Source: CBDFHC01 sp965247585 (GTDB lineage: Bacteria > Chloroflexota > Dehalococcoidia > Lucifugimonadales > GCA-2712585). From it: 64,000 bases of DNA. Positions within the stretch are counted from its first letter, which is position 1; each line of letters starts with the position of its first letter. The notes beneath the pieces are model-generated. The model was not told the DNA's origin. It did not search any database and was given only the letters and a program-made list of their open reading frames with translations. The stretch spans positions 992,001-1,056,000 of the forward strand of contig CBDFHC010000004.1 in assembly GCA_965247585.1 (NCBI GenBank), written 5' to 3'. A program made the translations under genes and the position numbers. Positions 1-8,615 of this stretch are shown piece by piece.

Positions 1-166
1 TGGATATCTATCATAAGGCCAGCCCCGCCCACATGCCACGGCACCGGGCGGCGGCCGCTCCTCGGCGTTGTCTCCCTGGACTGCTACGGCTAGAATTGCC
101 GTCAGGATGCCTGTAGTGGACATTCTAGTTCTGAACTATTCCTAACCGCGATTTGGATGGTGCGCT

Positions 167-916
167 ATGCGACTAGCTGGCAAGGTGGCCCTGATTACCG
201 GCGGCGCCCGAGGGCAGGGCGCCGTAGAAGCGCGCCTCTTCGCCAGCGAGGGCGCCAAGGTGGTGGTGGCCGACGTGCTGGACGAAGAGGGTGCCCGCGT
301 TGCCGCTGACATCGCCGAGGCCGGTGGCGACGCCCTGTACGTTCACCTTGATGTGACTCAGGAGGGTGACTGGCGCCGCGCCGTGCAGCTCACCGTCTCC
401 AGCTTCGAAAAACTGGACGTGCTGGTCAACAACGCCGGGATTTGGCGCAGGGACAGAGTGGAGGATACCTCGGAGCAGGAATGGGACCTGATTCATGACG
501 TAAACTCCAAAGGCGTCTTCCTAGGCACCAAGCTGGCCATTCCGGAAATGCGAAAGGCCGGCGGCGGCTCAATCATCAACATATCCTCGGCAGCGGGGCT
601 GGTGGGCAGCCGCCGCAGTCCGGCGTATAGCGCCTCCAAAGGAGCGGTGCGGCTCTTCACTAAGAGCACCGCGCTACAGTACGGACGCGAAGGAATCCGC
701 GCGAACTCCATTCACCCCGGCCCCATCGATACCGCCATGGGCGACCAGGTGTGGCCAGATGCGGACAGTCGAGCGGAGATGCTGTCTAAGCTGGCGTTGA
801 ACAGAATAGGCACCTCGGAAGACGTGGCCTACGGCGCCCTCTACCTAGCCTCAGACGAGTCTTCCTTCGTCACGGGCACGGAGCTGGTGATAGACGGCGG
901 CCAGACGGCGGAGTAG
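167..916 (+). CDS. SDR family NAD(P)-dependent oxidoreductase
   Basis: 249-residue classical short-chain dehydrogenase, normal length for the family. The dinucleotide-binding motif TGGARGQG lies at residues 11-18. The second strand ends in Asp36, which normally selects NAD(H) over NADP(H). NNAG is at 88-91, a structural Asn at 113, and the catalytic Ser141-Tyr154-Lys158 set is intact. The C-terminus carries the usual VIDGG motif. It is expected to be a soluble cytoplasmic oxidoreductase of an alcohol/ketone substrate that the sequence does not reveal. No clear Shine-Dalgarno precedes the ATG. It converges on the RidA gene, 14 bases away, so the two are not an operon. Confidence 0.93.
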   Translation: MRLAGKVALITGGARGQGAVEARLFASEGAKVVVADVLDEEGARVAADIAEAGGDALYVHLDVTQEGDWRRAVQLTVSSFEKLDVLVNNAGIWRRDRVEDTSEQEWDLIHDVNSKGVFLGTKLAIPEMRKAGGGSIINISSAAGLVGSRRSPAYSASKGAVRLFTKSTALQYGREGIRANSIHPGPIDTAMGDQVWPDADSRAEMLSKLALNRIGTSEDVAYGALYLASDESSFVTGTELVIDGGQTAE

Positions 917-930
917 GGCCGAGTCCTGCC

Positions 931-1311
931 TTAGGACAGCACCGCCACCGCCTCAATCTCTATCAGCAGCTCCGGCCTCACCAGTGCATTCACGCCCACG
1001 GTGCTGCTGGCCGGTCCGTTCTCCGGAAACCGCTTCAACCGCGCCGCGGCGTATGCCGGGTAGTCTTCCATGTTCACCAGGAAGGTGGTGATCTTGGTCA
1101 AATCCTCCAAACCGGCCCCGGCGTCCCGCAGCGCCGCCTCCACGTTGTTCAAGCACTGCTCCGCCTGAGCGCCACAGTCTGCGCCCGCCAGTTTACCGTT
1201 AACGTCCACACCCACCTGTCCCGATACGAAAACGACGTTACCTACCCGGGTTGCCGGGGAGAAGCCGCTGGGCCGGGATAATGCGCTGGGAAAGAATGTC
1301 TGTCTTGCCAT
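931..1311 (-). CDS. RidA family protein
   Basis: 126-residue protein with the fold and length of the RidA/YjgF/UK114 family. Family members hydrolyse reactive enamine/imine intermediates of amino-acid metabolism as trimers. The substrate-binding Arg (residue 112, in LVRPELLIEIEA) and the following acidic residues at 118-120 match the region that carries Arg105 and Glu120 in E. coli RidA, so deaminase activity is plausible. A strong AGGAGG lies six bases before the ATG. It is transcribed alone. Confidence 0.9.
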   Translation of the reverse strand: MARQTFFPSALSRPSGFSPATRVGNVVFVSGQVGVDVNGKLAGADCGAQAEQCLNNVEAALRDAGAGLEDLTKITTFLVNMEDYPAYAAARLKRFPENGPASSTVGVNALVRPELLIEIEAVAVLS

Positions 1312-1535
1312 GGTTGCCTCCTCTAATGTTTAACGCCGGGACCAGGTCCAACGCAGGTTTCCTTTAGCCCACGCCGTCCGAGTCCGATCTTCGAAGGGTC
1401 TGGTCCCAATGATTGTAACAGTGGCGAATGGCGTTCTCGCCAGGGCCAGGCGGCGGGCGTTCAGCCCCGTGGCCCAGGGGTGTATAGCACACGGGCGCAG
1501 AAGTGGCAACAGAAGCAAAGTTTAGCTCTGCATCG

Positions 1536-1621
1536 TTGCGCCGCGGCTCGATGTGCGCTATTTTTCAGGATACAGTGGCCGAAAGCAAAAGCGGTGCTTT
1601 CGGCATGCATCGTTAAAGGAG
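1536..1621 (+). promoter_or_regulatory. Possible promoter, hairpin and RBS before the LLM gene
   Basis: TTGCGC (1536-1541) and TATTTT (1559-1564) are 17 bases apart, a plausible but weak promoter. It is followed by an 8-bp perfect inverted repeat, CCGAAAGC/GCTTTCGG (1579-1586 and 1596-1603), and the ribosome-binding site AAAGGAG (1615-1621). The hairpin has no U-tract, so it is more likely a leader structure than a terminator. The rest of 1312-1535 shows no gene. Confidence 0.32.
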
Positions 1622-1625
1622 TCTA

Positions 1626-2678
1626 ATGGAGTTCGGTTTCACCGTAGAGTTTAACCAGGACCCGGGCACCCATCCCTCCGTGGCCTACGATGAAGCTATG
1701 GCCCAGGTGGACATAGCCGAGGCCATGGGGTTAGACGGGGTGTGGATCGCCGAGCACCACTCTCAGGAGGGGTTCGGCCCCACGGCGCCGCTCATCACGG
1801 CGGCGGCCATTGCCGCCAGGACAAGGCGGCTGCGGGTGGGGACCGCCATCCTCATCCTGCCCATGGGACATCCGTTGAGGTTCGCCGAAGAGGTGAGCAC
1901 GATAGACCAGATAAGCCACGGCAGGTTCGACCTGGGCGTGGGACGGAGCACCCTGCCACGGGACATAGTTCCCTACAAGCTGGCCATAGGCGAAAGCCGC
2001 CCCAGGCTCCTGGAGTACCTGGAGATCATGAAAAAAGCATGGACATGTGAGACCTTCTCCTACCAGGGCCAGTTTTACTCCTATGACAATGTCCGGCTGG
2101 AGCCGAAGCCCTACCAGAAGCCCCATCCCCCCATTCGCATTGCCGCCTCTACGCCGGACACCTACGAGATGGTGGGCCGGCTGGGCTACCCAATCTTTCT
2201 GGGCATTCGTACCCTGCCAGTGCAAATGGTGGTAGAGCACGCTCAGATATACAAGGATGCCTGGAAGAAGGCAGGGCACCAAGGGGAGCCCAATATGGTG
2301 CTGAGAGTCCCTCTGTACGTGGCTGAGTCGAAGCAGCACGCCCTCTCGGCGACGGCGGAAAGCATGCTGCGCATTTACCACCAGCTGGGGGAGGAGAACC
2401 TGGAATCTGCCCAACATCTGGACGCGGACGCCAAGGAGGAACGGATGCGGCGCGGTCAAGAGCTGCTGAGCACAACCTGGGAGCAGGCTCAGCGCGAGCG
2501 GGTGGTGGTAGGAACGCCGGAGATGGTCATTGAGCGGCTGAATGAGATGATGGACCTCTTTGGCTTGGAGCGGTTCATTTTAGAGTTCAACGCCGGCGTG
2601 GGCGGGGGCTATACCCGGGAGATGGTGGAGGGCTCTATGCGGCTTTTCTGTGATAAGGTGCTGCCGGCGTTTAAGTAG
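1626..2678 (+). CDS. LLM class flavin-dependent oxidoreductase
   Basis: 350-residue bacterial luciferase-like monooxygenase, an F420- or FMN-dependent TIM barrel. The start is well placed behind AAAGGAG. Recognisable blocks are GLDGVWIAEHH (35-45), the thr/arg-rich third strand followed by VGTAILILP (71-79), and SHGRFDLGVGRS (97-108), typical of the LLM family. The C-terminal ERFILEFNAGVGGG segment matches the closing barrel strand of this class. Cofactor and substrate cannot be told from sequence. Genes of this class are heavily expanded in SAR202-type Chloroflexota, which fits the proposed host. Confidence 0.92.
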   Translation: MEFGFTVEFNQDPGTHPSVAYDEAMAQVDIAEAMGLDGVWIAEHHSQEGFGPTAPLITAAAIAARTRRLRVGTAILILPMGHPLRFAEEVSTIDQISHGRFDLGVGRSTLPRDIVPYKLAIGESRPRLLEYLEIMKKAWTCETFSYQGQFYSYDNVRLEPKPYQKPHPPIRIAASTPDTYEMVGRLGYPIFLGIRTLPVQMVVEHAQIYKDAWKKAGHQGEPNMVLRVPLYVAESKQHALSATAESMLRIYHQLGEENLESAQHLDADAKEERMRRGQELLSTTWEQAQRERVVVGTPEMVIERLNEMMDLFGLERFILEFNAGVGGGYTREMVEGSMRLFCDKVLPAFK

Positions 2679-2700
2679 GGGCGGCCCGGCAGGCTGATTC

Positions 2701-2729
2701 TTGACGCTCCCGCGCACCAGGCCTATGAT
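2701..2729 (+). promoter_or_regulatory. Sigma70-like promoter of the cupin gene
   Basis: TTGACG (2701-2706) and TATGAT (2724-2729) are separated by exactly 17 bases, each one mismatch from consensus. Transcription would start near 2736 and give a leader of about 70 bases. That stretch holds GGTTAG at 2772 and 2790, with a third copy at 2749. AGGAGG at 2794-2799 is the RBS. The repeated GGTTAG may be a binding site or chance. Confidence 0.55.
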
Positions 2730-2805
2730 GCCATCGAATCGCTCCCCAGGTTAGAACTCAAATAACTCCCTGGTTAGGGACTAAACTCAGGTTAGGAGGC
2801 CCGGC

Positions 2806-3201
2806 ATGAGCACTTCAGTGAGCGGCCAGCAGGTAAAGGTGGTACACGGGACCCAGCCCGCCAGCACCACCACCCAGACGCGTGGCATGGAACGCCGGCC
2901 GGGAATAGACGGAAACACCGCCGGCGCCAGTAAGATTTGGCTGGGACACGTCACCTGCACTCCCAACACCATGGGACCACCGCACCACCACGGCGAGGCC
3001 GAGACCGCCGCTTACGTGCTCAAGGGCCGCATCCGCGTCTACTTTGGCGAGGATTTCAAGGAGTCTGTGGAAGGCGGCCCCGGAGATTTCATTTTCGTCC
3101 CTGCTCATCTACCCCATATTGAGGGCAACCCCTATGACGATGAAGCGGAAGCGATCCTCTCCCGTGGCCCTGACAATATCGTCATTAACCTGGGTGAGTA
3201 A
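2806..3201 (+). CDS. Cupin domain-containing protein
   Basis: 131-residue single-domain cupin. Motif 1 is visible around HHHGEAE (His60-62, Glu64) with Gly74. Motif 2 is PGDFIFVPAHLPH (92-104), ending in the metal-binding His104. Three histidines plus the glutamate suggest an intact metal site, so a small dioxygenase, isomerase or sugar-binding role is possible. The substrate is unknown. Strong AGGAGG six bases before ATG and its own promoter upstream. Confidence 0.88.
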   Translation: MSTSVSGQQVKVVHGTQPASTTTQTRGMERRPGIDGNTAGASKIWLGHVTCTPNTMGPPHHHGEAETAAYVLKGRIRVYFGEDFKESVEGGPGDFIFVPAHLPHIEGNPYDDEAEAILSRGPDNIVINLGE

Positions 3202-3561
3202 CACTTAGCTTACCCCCACCGCGTGGGGTGCGGCCTGGCGGGTAATGCTGTTCTTAGAATCAGCACCTCGCCTCCACCCTATCCGGTCGACAAAGGCCAT
3301 CGTGCGCCCCTGTGCCGGTGCCAACAGTGTCGGTACGCCAGTATTTATCACCCCTCTTGGATAATAGACCCCTGAGTCCGCGTGACCGCCGCCCTCAATG
3401 CCGGCGCGATACGGCGCCTGGGATGCAATCCTGATTACTACGGCGCCAAACCGTCCAATATGTATTTGGCGCCTTCCAGCAATGCAACCGGACCTCCCCT
3501 TTTTCTGGTCCATGCGGGCGTTGATGGGAGCGGGCGCCCAGGCTGTGACCGGAGGAAGATT

Positions 3562-4269
3562 GTGGGGTCGGACCCCGTTTCACAAACAGCGCCGGATAGC
3601 CCCCTGGACCGAAACGCATTCACGGTGATGCTAGTGGAAGACGAGCCACTTTTGGCGGAACTGCTACGGCGGTGCCTCTCTTCGGAGCCGGGAATTGAGA
3701 TCCTGGCTACCACGGGCGACGGAGAGTCCGCAGTGAACCTGGCGCGGGAGCTGAGGCCGGACGCGGTGATAATGGACATTGAGCTGGAAGGGGAGATGAA
3801 CGGTATAGAAGCGGCTAACAGGATAAAGGCGGAAAGCGGAGACACCGGCGTGGTCATCCTTTCGACACACAAGAGCCGCCGGTACATCGAAAGCCTGCCC
3901 TTGCGCGAGTCCAGCGGCTGGTCCTACCTGCTCAAGCAGTCCGTGCCAAACCTCTCCACGCTGGTGAGAGCCATTCGAGGGAGCATAGACGGCATGTTGG
4001 TGTTGGACCCGGAGGTGGTGAAAGGGCTCCAGCCCAAGCCGGATTCCGCAGTTCAGCGTCTTACGCCCAGGCTGATTGAGGTGCTGAAGCTCATCGCCCA
4101 GGGATACAGCAATATGGGGATTGCCCGGGAGCTCAATCTCTCGGAGAAAACGGTGGAGCTATACATCAGCCTGATTTATCAGGAGCTTCAGCTTACTGGA
4201 GCATCCAACATGAACCCTCGCGTGCGCGCTACGCTGCGTTACTTGGACGAGACTCAGGGCGACTGGTGA
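3562..4269 (+). CDS. LuxR-type response regulator
   Basis: Receiver domain followed by a LuxR/NarL helix-turn-helix. The open frame reaches back to 3382, but the first ~60 residues have no domain character. GTG at 3562 has GGAGGA eight bases upstream and gives 235 residues, the family norm. The acidic pocket is VEDE (Asp27), the phosphoacceptor Asp72 lies in VIMD, and a Lys sits in YLLKQS. The HTH runs from about residue 170 (LTPRLIEVLKLIAQGYSN, then SEKTVELYIS). It ends six bases from the convergent Hpt gene, so it probably is the output of that phosphorelay. The 360 bases from 3202 to 3561 show no other gene. Confidence 0.85.
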   Translation: MGSDPVSQTAPDSPLDRNAFTVMLVEDEPLLAELLRRCLSSEPGIEILATTGDGESAVNLARELRPDAVIMDIELEGEMNGIEAANRIKAESGDTGVVILSTHKSRRYIESLPLRESSGWSYLLKQSVPNLSTLVRAIRGSIDGMLVLDPEVVKGLQPKPDSAVQRLTPRLIEVLKLIAQGYSNMGIARELNLSEKTVELYISLIYQELQLTGASNMNPRVRATLRYLDETQGDW

Positions 4270-4275
4270 AGAGCG

Positions 4276-4599
4276 CTAGTCGAAGACGACCCGCACGGTA
4301 TCAACGTAAGTGGCCAGATCGTGGGCCAGTGCTCTGATGGTTTCCCGCTGCTTTCTCCCGGCCGCTGTTTCCAGCGCGGCTCCGATGTTGGCGACTTGGC
4401 CGAACCCGAAGCTCAGCCCGACGCCCGCAATTCGATGTCCGAAGGAGGCAATGGCATCGTACTCATTCCGCTGTAAAGCGGCCAGAATCAGCGACGATTC
4501 GTGGCGCCGCCGCTCTAGAAACGGGGAAATCAAGTCCTGGATCTCCTTATCTACATGAATAGCTATTTGCGTTCCGGCGTTGAAAGAGGCGTCTTCCAT
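4276..4599 (-). CDS. Hpt domain phosphotransfer protein
   Basis: 107-residue stand-alone histidine phosphotransfer domain. The phosphorylatable His55 is in GHRIAGVGLSFG; the usual HxxKG has Ala-Gly in place of Lys-Gly, which is a mild deviation. It starts inside the stop of the kinase gene (TAATG, one shared base), so the two are translationally coupled. It should carry phosphate from the kinase's own receiver to a response regulator, most simply the one encoded convergently at 3562-4269. Confidence 0.85.
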   Translation of the reverse strand: MEDASFNAGTQIAIHVDKEIQDLISPFLERRRHESSLILAALQRNEYDAIASFGHRIAGVGLSFGFGQVANIGAALETAAGRKQRETIRALAHDLATYVDTVRVVFD

Positions 4600-6086
4600 T
4601 ATTCCGGCCCCGTCTCGGAAAGCATTCGGATAGTTTCCAACAGGGTTGCCTTTCTAATGGGTTTACTCAGGTGAGCGGTGCAGCCGGCCTCCAAGCTCTT
4701 CCGGCGGTCATCATCCAGGGCAGAAGCTGTGAGGGCAACAATGGGCACCTGCCGCCCGCCTCTGCGGCGCTCGTACTCCCTGATCAGCCTGGTCGCCAGA
4801 TATCCGTCCATCTCAGGCATCTGCATATCCATCAGGACCAGGTCATAGCTCCCGCTTTGGAACATCTCAACGGCCACCATCCCGTTGTCCGCTACCTCAA
4901 CGCGACAGGCGGCCTTGCTCAGATATGTGGTAACCAGCATCTGGTTATCTACCGAGTCCTCCACCAGCAGTATTCTGACGGGGTCCTGGACCCCGGGCCT
5001 CGGGCAGAGCCGCGGTGCTGCGCCGGTGTAGGGTCTGGCAACGGCCAGTTCTCTCGTCCCACCTGACGGGCAGTCCCTGACTTCCGCCTGGTCGGGCTGG
5101 ACCTGGAATCTGGCGGTGAAGTGGAAGGTGCTTCCCGCGCCATACTCGCTTTCCACCCATATACAACCGCCCAGTAGATGAACAAGCCTGCGGGATATGG
5201 CCAGGCCCAACCCTGTGCCGACGGCCTGCCGGGCGGCGTCGCACTTCGCCCTGGAGAAGCTCTCGAAGATGTCCCCCTGTTGCTCTTCTCTGATACCGAT
5301 CCCTGTATCGCTGACCGTGAACAAGAGACAACCTTCCGCCGCGCCGTTGGAATCCCGCCGGACGTGGCAAAAGACCTCCCCCTCCCGCGTGAACTTGACC
5401 GCGTTCCCGACGATGTTGGTAAGCACCTGACGAAGGCGACCCGCGTCTCCGGTCAGGCGGACCGGCGCCTCTGGCTCGATCCTGTAATGCAGCCGGAGCC
5501 CCTTTTCCCGGGCGCGGATGTCCAAAAATCGGAATGTTTCGTCCAGCAGGTCCGCCAGGTTGAACGGTGATTGCTCCAACTCCAGCCGGCCGGACTCCAC
5601 TTTCGACAGGTCTAAAATATCGTCCAGAAGCCTCAGCAGGCTCTCTCCCGCGCTCTTGAATGTGGCGACGTACTGGTGCTGCTGGAAGTCCAGGACGGTT
5701 TCCTGTAATAGGTCGGTCACGCCCATGATGATGTTCATGGGCGTGCGGATCTCATGGCTCATGTTGGCCAGGAACTCAGACTTTGCGAGCGAGGCCTTCA
5801 GGGCGGTGTCCCGGGCTATTTTCAGGTCTGCCTCGGCGGTCATGTGCGCCTGGATTTCACGTTCCAGCCCCCTGGCGTAGGCCCTGGCCTGCGCCAGGGC
5901 TTCGGTCAGAGGGCAGCGGGGCTGGTTGAGGGGGCATTGGACCTGACGAAGGGTCAGCGTCTCAGTTCCCACGGGCAGGTTGTTGGTCATAAGCGACGAC
6001 ACGACCTCAGAGTTATGGCATGCATCGGCAATAGGGCGGACCTGGGCTCCAGCGTGGCGCAGGAAGCCGGGGGCACCGCGCCTCAC
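4599..6086 (-). CDS. Hybrid sensor histidine kinase/response regulator
   Basis: 495 residues. An N-terminal coiled coil (about 60-105) is followed by HisKA with the H-box SHEIRTPMN (His111) and by HATPase with the N-box (Asn223-Asn228), G1 DTGIGI (260-265) and G2 GTGLGLA (290-296). A C-terminal receiver (371-490) has Asp420 in VLMDMQMPEMDG. No transmembrane segment or sensory domain is visible, so it is probably cytoplasmic and senses through a partner or the short Cys-containing N-terminus (CPLNQPRCPL). ATG at residue 33 is an alternative start. With the Hpt gene it forms a two-gene operon. Confidence 0.92.
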   Translation of the reverse strand: MRRGAPGFLRHAGAQVRPIADACHNSEVVSSLMTNNLPVGTETLTLRQVQCPLNQPRCPLTEALAQARAYARGLEREIQAHMTAEADLKIARDTALKASLAKSEFLANMSHEIRTPMNIIMGVTDLLQETVLDFQQHQYVATFKSAGESLLRLLDDILDLSKVESGRLELEQSPFNLADLLDETFRFLDIRAREKGLRLHYRIEPEAPVRLTGDAGRLRQVLTNIVGNAVKFTREGEVFCHVRRDSNGAAEGCLLFTVSDTGIGIREEQQGDIFESFSRAKCDAARQAVGTGLGLAISRRLVHLLGGCIWVESEYGAGSTFHFTARFQVQPDQAEVRDCPSGGTRELAVARPYTGAAPRLCPRPGVQDPVRILLVEDSVDNQMLVTTYLSKAACRVEVADNGMVAVEMFQSGSYDLVLMDMQMPEMDGYLATRLIREYERRRGGRQVPIVALTASALDDDRRKSLEAGCTAHLSKPIRKATLLETIRMLSETGPE

Positions 6087-6199
6087 ACTATTAAAACTGG
6101 GGCGTCTGCCCAGGCACAGTGTGTCCGCACAGGGGCCTGGGGGAGGCTAACACTGCCTTCATGACCCAGGGTTTCCCCTAGGGAAGGCACTTAGAGCAA

Positions 6200-6331
6200 A
6201 TGAAGGAATTGCAAAAAATAATCGCCGATAGTGCCGCAACTTCTGACCACGCATACAAGGTCGCCCTGGCTCAAGCGCTGATTACTCTGGTCCACTGCGC
6301 GGATGCAAAAAGGATTGCCGACGATCCTTAG
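6200..6331 (+). CDS. Possible small protein, 43 residues
   Basis: ATG-initiated frame beginning MKELQKIIADSA and ending ADAKRIADDP. It is rich in Ala, Lys, Asp and Ile and would form one amphipathic helix. An AAGG lies about 13 bases upstream, rather far for an RBS. No family is recognised. It may be real or a chance frame in the non-coding region upstream of the kinase. Confidence 0.25.
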   Translation: MKELQKIIADSAATSDHAYKVALAQALITLVHCADAKRIADDP

Positions 6332-6929
6332 GCGAGGCGGATTTGATCTGCTTGGACAGGTTGCTTAGCCCTGGACAATCCCGATTCATAGGCCTGAGGG
6401 AGGCCCTGTTGATTGAGATCCATGCAACGGTCAGTAAGTTTCAACATAAAGTGGCTCCTAAAGCTAGGTTGACCCTGGTTGTTGAATCCCCCCAGGACCC
6501 GCTACCCACGTCCGTTTCGGGTCCGAAGGACTTGCACCCGCCCATCGGGCAATGTCTTGAAATATGAGTTGGCATCCATGGCACCCAGTTTAGGGTGCCG
6601 CCGAGTCCACTGGTCAAGTGGCGGCTGCCACATCCTAATTTTGGCTTGCGCACGCGCATCGCCATCGTGTGGGCGGTCAGAGCCGTATACCGCCCTTGGC
6701 AAGGAGCTTCTTGTGAGAGGAGTCGTGTTGGAGTCCACTTCCGACCTCTTCCCTAGCCTTGCTAGCGCCCTTTCGCCTCGTTAGAAACGATGTTTGGACC
6801 TGATCGACGAGGCGCTCGGACGGCGCGCACTGGTGCGAAGGAGGAAGTGAAGGTGTGGCGGTGGTGGAGCCGGTTGAAGTCAGGGGCACCTTCCTGTTCA
6901 ATGCACATCGTTGCTGGTGCTAACTTCCC
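6332..6929. other. Stretch without a recognisable gene
   Basis: Short frames on both strands here have no family character. From about 6690 to 6800 the DNA resembles 7685-7800 (shared pieces around gagtccac and gttagaRacgatgtttgga), so the duplication of the two following genes includes their upstream DNA. Confidence 0.5.
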
Positions 6930-7493
6930 GTGAGCAAATTGATGAGTTTATTCTCTAGGGATCCGCACAATGTCCTCGCAGAGCGTCTGACGGCTATTGG
7001 AGTCAGTGCCACGCTGCCGGAGCGCGGCCATCCCTTTGAGGAGTATTCTCTCGTCGTCGGGTCTGGCCATGTCATTGAGATTTCTGACTCTCCGATACAT
7101 GCAGCTTACGTGTGGCGCATCTCCTACTCCTACGACCTCGCCGACTTGACCCGCACTTTTGTCGACTATCTGATACCTGACCCACAATTATCCTCACGGA
7201 CGGTCGGTGATGGGTGGATCACGCCCAACTACAAGAGGTCATTCCCGCTGTTTGGCGACGTGAAAGCAGTCGTGTGGGAAGGATCGGGACCGGGTTCAAC
7301 AGCGGTCAATAGGCTGAACTCGGACGAATCCCTGATTGACATACTCATGAAAGTTGCCCCGGAGACCCATATTTTTACACGTCACAAGCTACAGTGTTGG
7401 GCACTCAGGACCAATTGGGCTCGTAACGTTCCTAGGAGAGGCATTTGGGACTGGTATGAATCCATAGCTCGACGCTTGCTCGCCACGTCGTGA
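6930..7493 (+). CDS. Uncharacterised protein, first of a tandem pair
   Basis: 187 residues, GTG start (ATG at 6942 is an alternative). No known domain is recognised. It is clearly homologous to the next gene. Matching blocks are LAERLTAIGVSATLPERG versus LCAHLRILGIQAQISERG, then SFPLFGDVKAVVWEG versus RVPILGKVIDLKWKG, and a shared C-terminus ending WxxYxSIAxxLL. There is no signal peptide or membrane segment. The conserved Trp-rich C-terminus and mixed alpha/beta character suggest a small globular domain. Confidence 0.6.
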   Translation: MSKLMSLFSRDPHNVLAERLTAIGVSATLPERGHPFEEYSLVVGSGHVIEISDSPIHAAYVWRISYSYDLADLTRTFVDYLIPDPQLSSRTVGDGWITPNYKRSFPLFGDVKAVVWEGSGPGSTAVNRLNSDESLIDILMKVAPETHIFTRHKLQCWALRTNWARNVPRRGIWDWYESIARRLLATS

Positions 7494-7950
7494 CCGTGGT
7501 GACCCTAGTCAGAAATCTCTGTGCTTGGAAGCTATACACTTTAGTGCGGGATTGGAATGAGGTTACGCCACCTAGAGGGCAGGCAGATGGGATGCGAGCC
7601 CCGACCATCGGTAATGACTTGAAATACGCGTAGTCATCCAGGACACTCTCTCTAAGTCGGGGGCCGCAAAACGGTACTGTGCCCGTCGTTGCGTATAGAC
7701 CGCCCTTTACCTGCCAGGGTAGTACCGGAGTCCACCTTCGCCCTTTCCCTTGCTTCCGCGTGCCTACCGGCTGGCTTTCGATGCGTTAGAGACGATGTTT
7801 GGACTGCCTGGAAGCCCAGAGGTTTCAGGCCCTACACCTAACCCCCGTCGTTGGGCATACGTCAAGTCCCAATTACCCATTGGTAGCAACACTCTGATAC
7901 GGTCACGGGTTAATAGCGTCGACTTGAATCAGCCCCAATTGTCAGCGAGA

Positions 7951-8544
7951 ATGGACAAGTTGGAGTTCGGAAGGTATATTGCCACGCCCCTAAGATCGAT
8001 CCTCACCCGGATGAGCGAGAGGGATAAGCTTTGCGCTCACCTTCGCATTCTAGGCATACAGGCCCAGATTTCAGAGCGTGGCCGGCCAGAAGAAAAAATT
8101 GCTCCCTGGGGGAAATCCCTTGGGATAATTGACACACAAGATGCGCTGATTCACTGGGTTAATATCAGTAAGGACAATGACCCCGATAACAAAGCGTTAT
8201 GGTACATCGAGTATGGTGTGCCCGACTCAAGGATCACAGCTGGATTTCCCAAGGTGGCAATTAGAACAAAACGCATCAAAAGAGTCCCTATATTGGGGAA
8301 GGTTATTGATTTGAAGTGGAAGGGCAAGGACTTCGGCCTGGGACTCATTGAGGGTCTAAGCCATGATGTTTCGCTGAAGGAACAAATAATGGTTGCACAT
8401 GACTTGGACATTGATGCCTATCCTGAGCATAGCTGTTGGATATTGACGGTGGAGGATGTGCGTGCGCCAACAAAGCTGGCATGGGACTGCTACCGGTCTA
8501 TTGCTAGCCACTTGCTAAGGACACCCCTTCCGTCCGATATTTAG
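7951..8544 (+). CDS. Uncharacterised protein, second of a tandem pair
   Basis: Paralogue of the preceding gene. The open frame begins at 7750, but homology to the sister gene starts only after ATG 7951, which gives 197 residues. The extra 5' part corresponds to the duplicated upstream DNA of the first copy. The proteins have diverged strongly (roughly a third identical by eye) while keeping the block order, so the duplication is old or the copies came from different sources. It ends 20 bases before an IS3 element. Confidence 0.55.
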   Translation: MDKLEFGRYIATPLRSILTRMSERDKLCAHLRILGIQAQISERGRPEEKIAPWGKSLGIIDTQDALIHWVNISKDNDPDNKALWYIEYGVPDSRITAGFPKVAIRTKRIKRVPILGKVIDLKWKGKDFGLGLIEGLSHDVSLKEQIMVAHDLDIDAYPEHSCWILTVEDVRAPTKLAWDCYRSIASHLLRTPLPSDI

Positions 8545-8615
8545 GTAAGCTGCCGCTGTCTTGACTGTTGGCAATCAGCACAAGTGGGACAGATTAGGAC
8601 CCGAGAAGGTTATTA

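Noticed and set aside
1330..1518. 62-codon minus-strand frame upstream of RidA
   Set aside because: Low-complexity Arg/Leu composition, no RBS, no family resemblance.
3382..3561. N-terminal extension of the response reg­ulator frame
   Set aside because: No domain character; GTG 3562 with GGAGGA gives the family's normal length.
6343..6901. Several overlapping 74-101-codon frames on both strands
   Set aside because: Mutually overlapping, no family features; part of the region is duplicated non-coding DNA.
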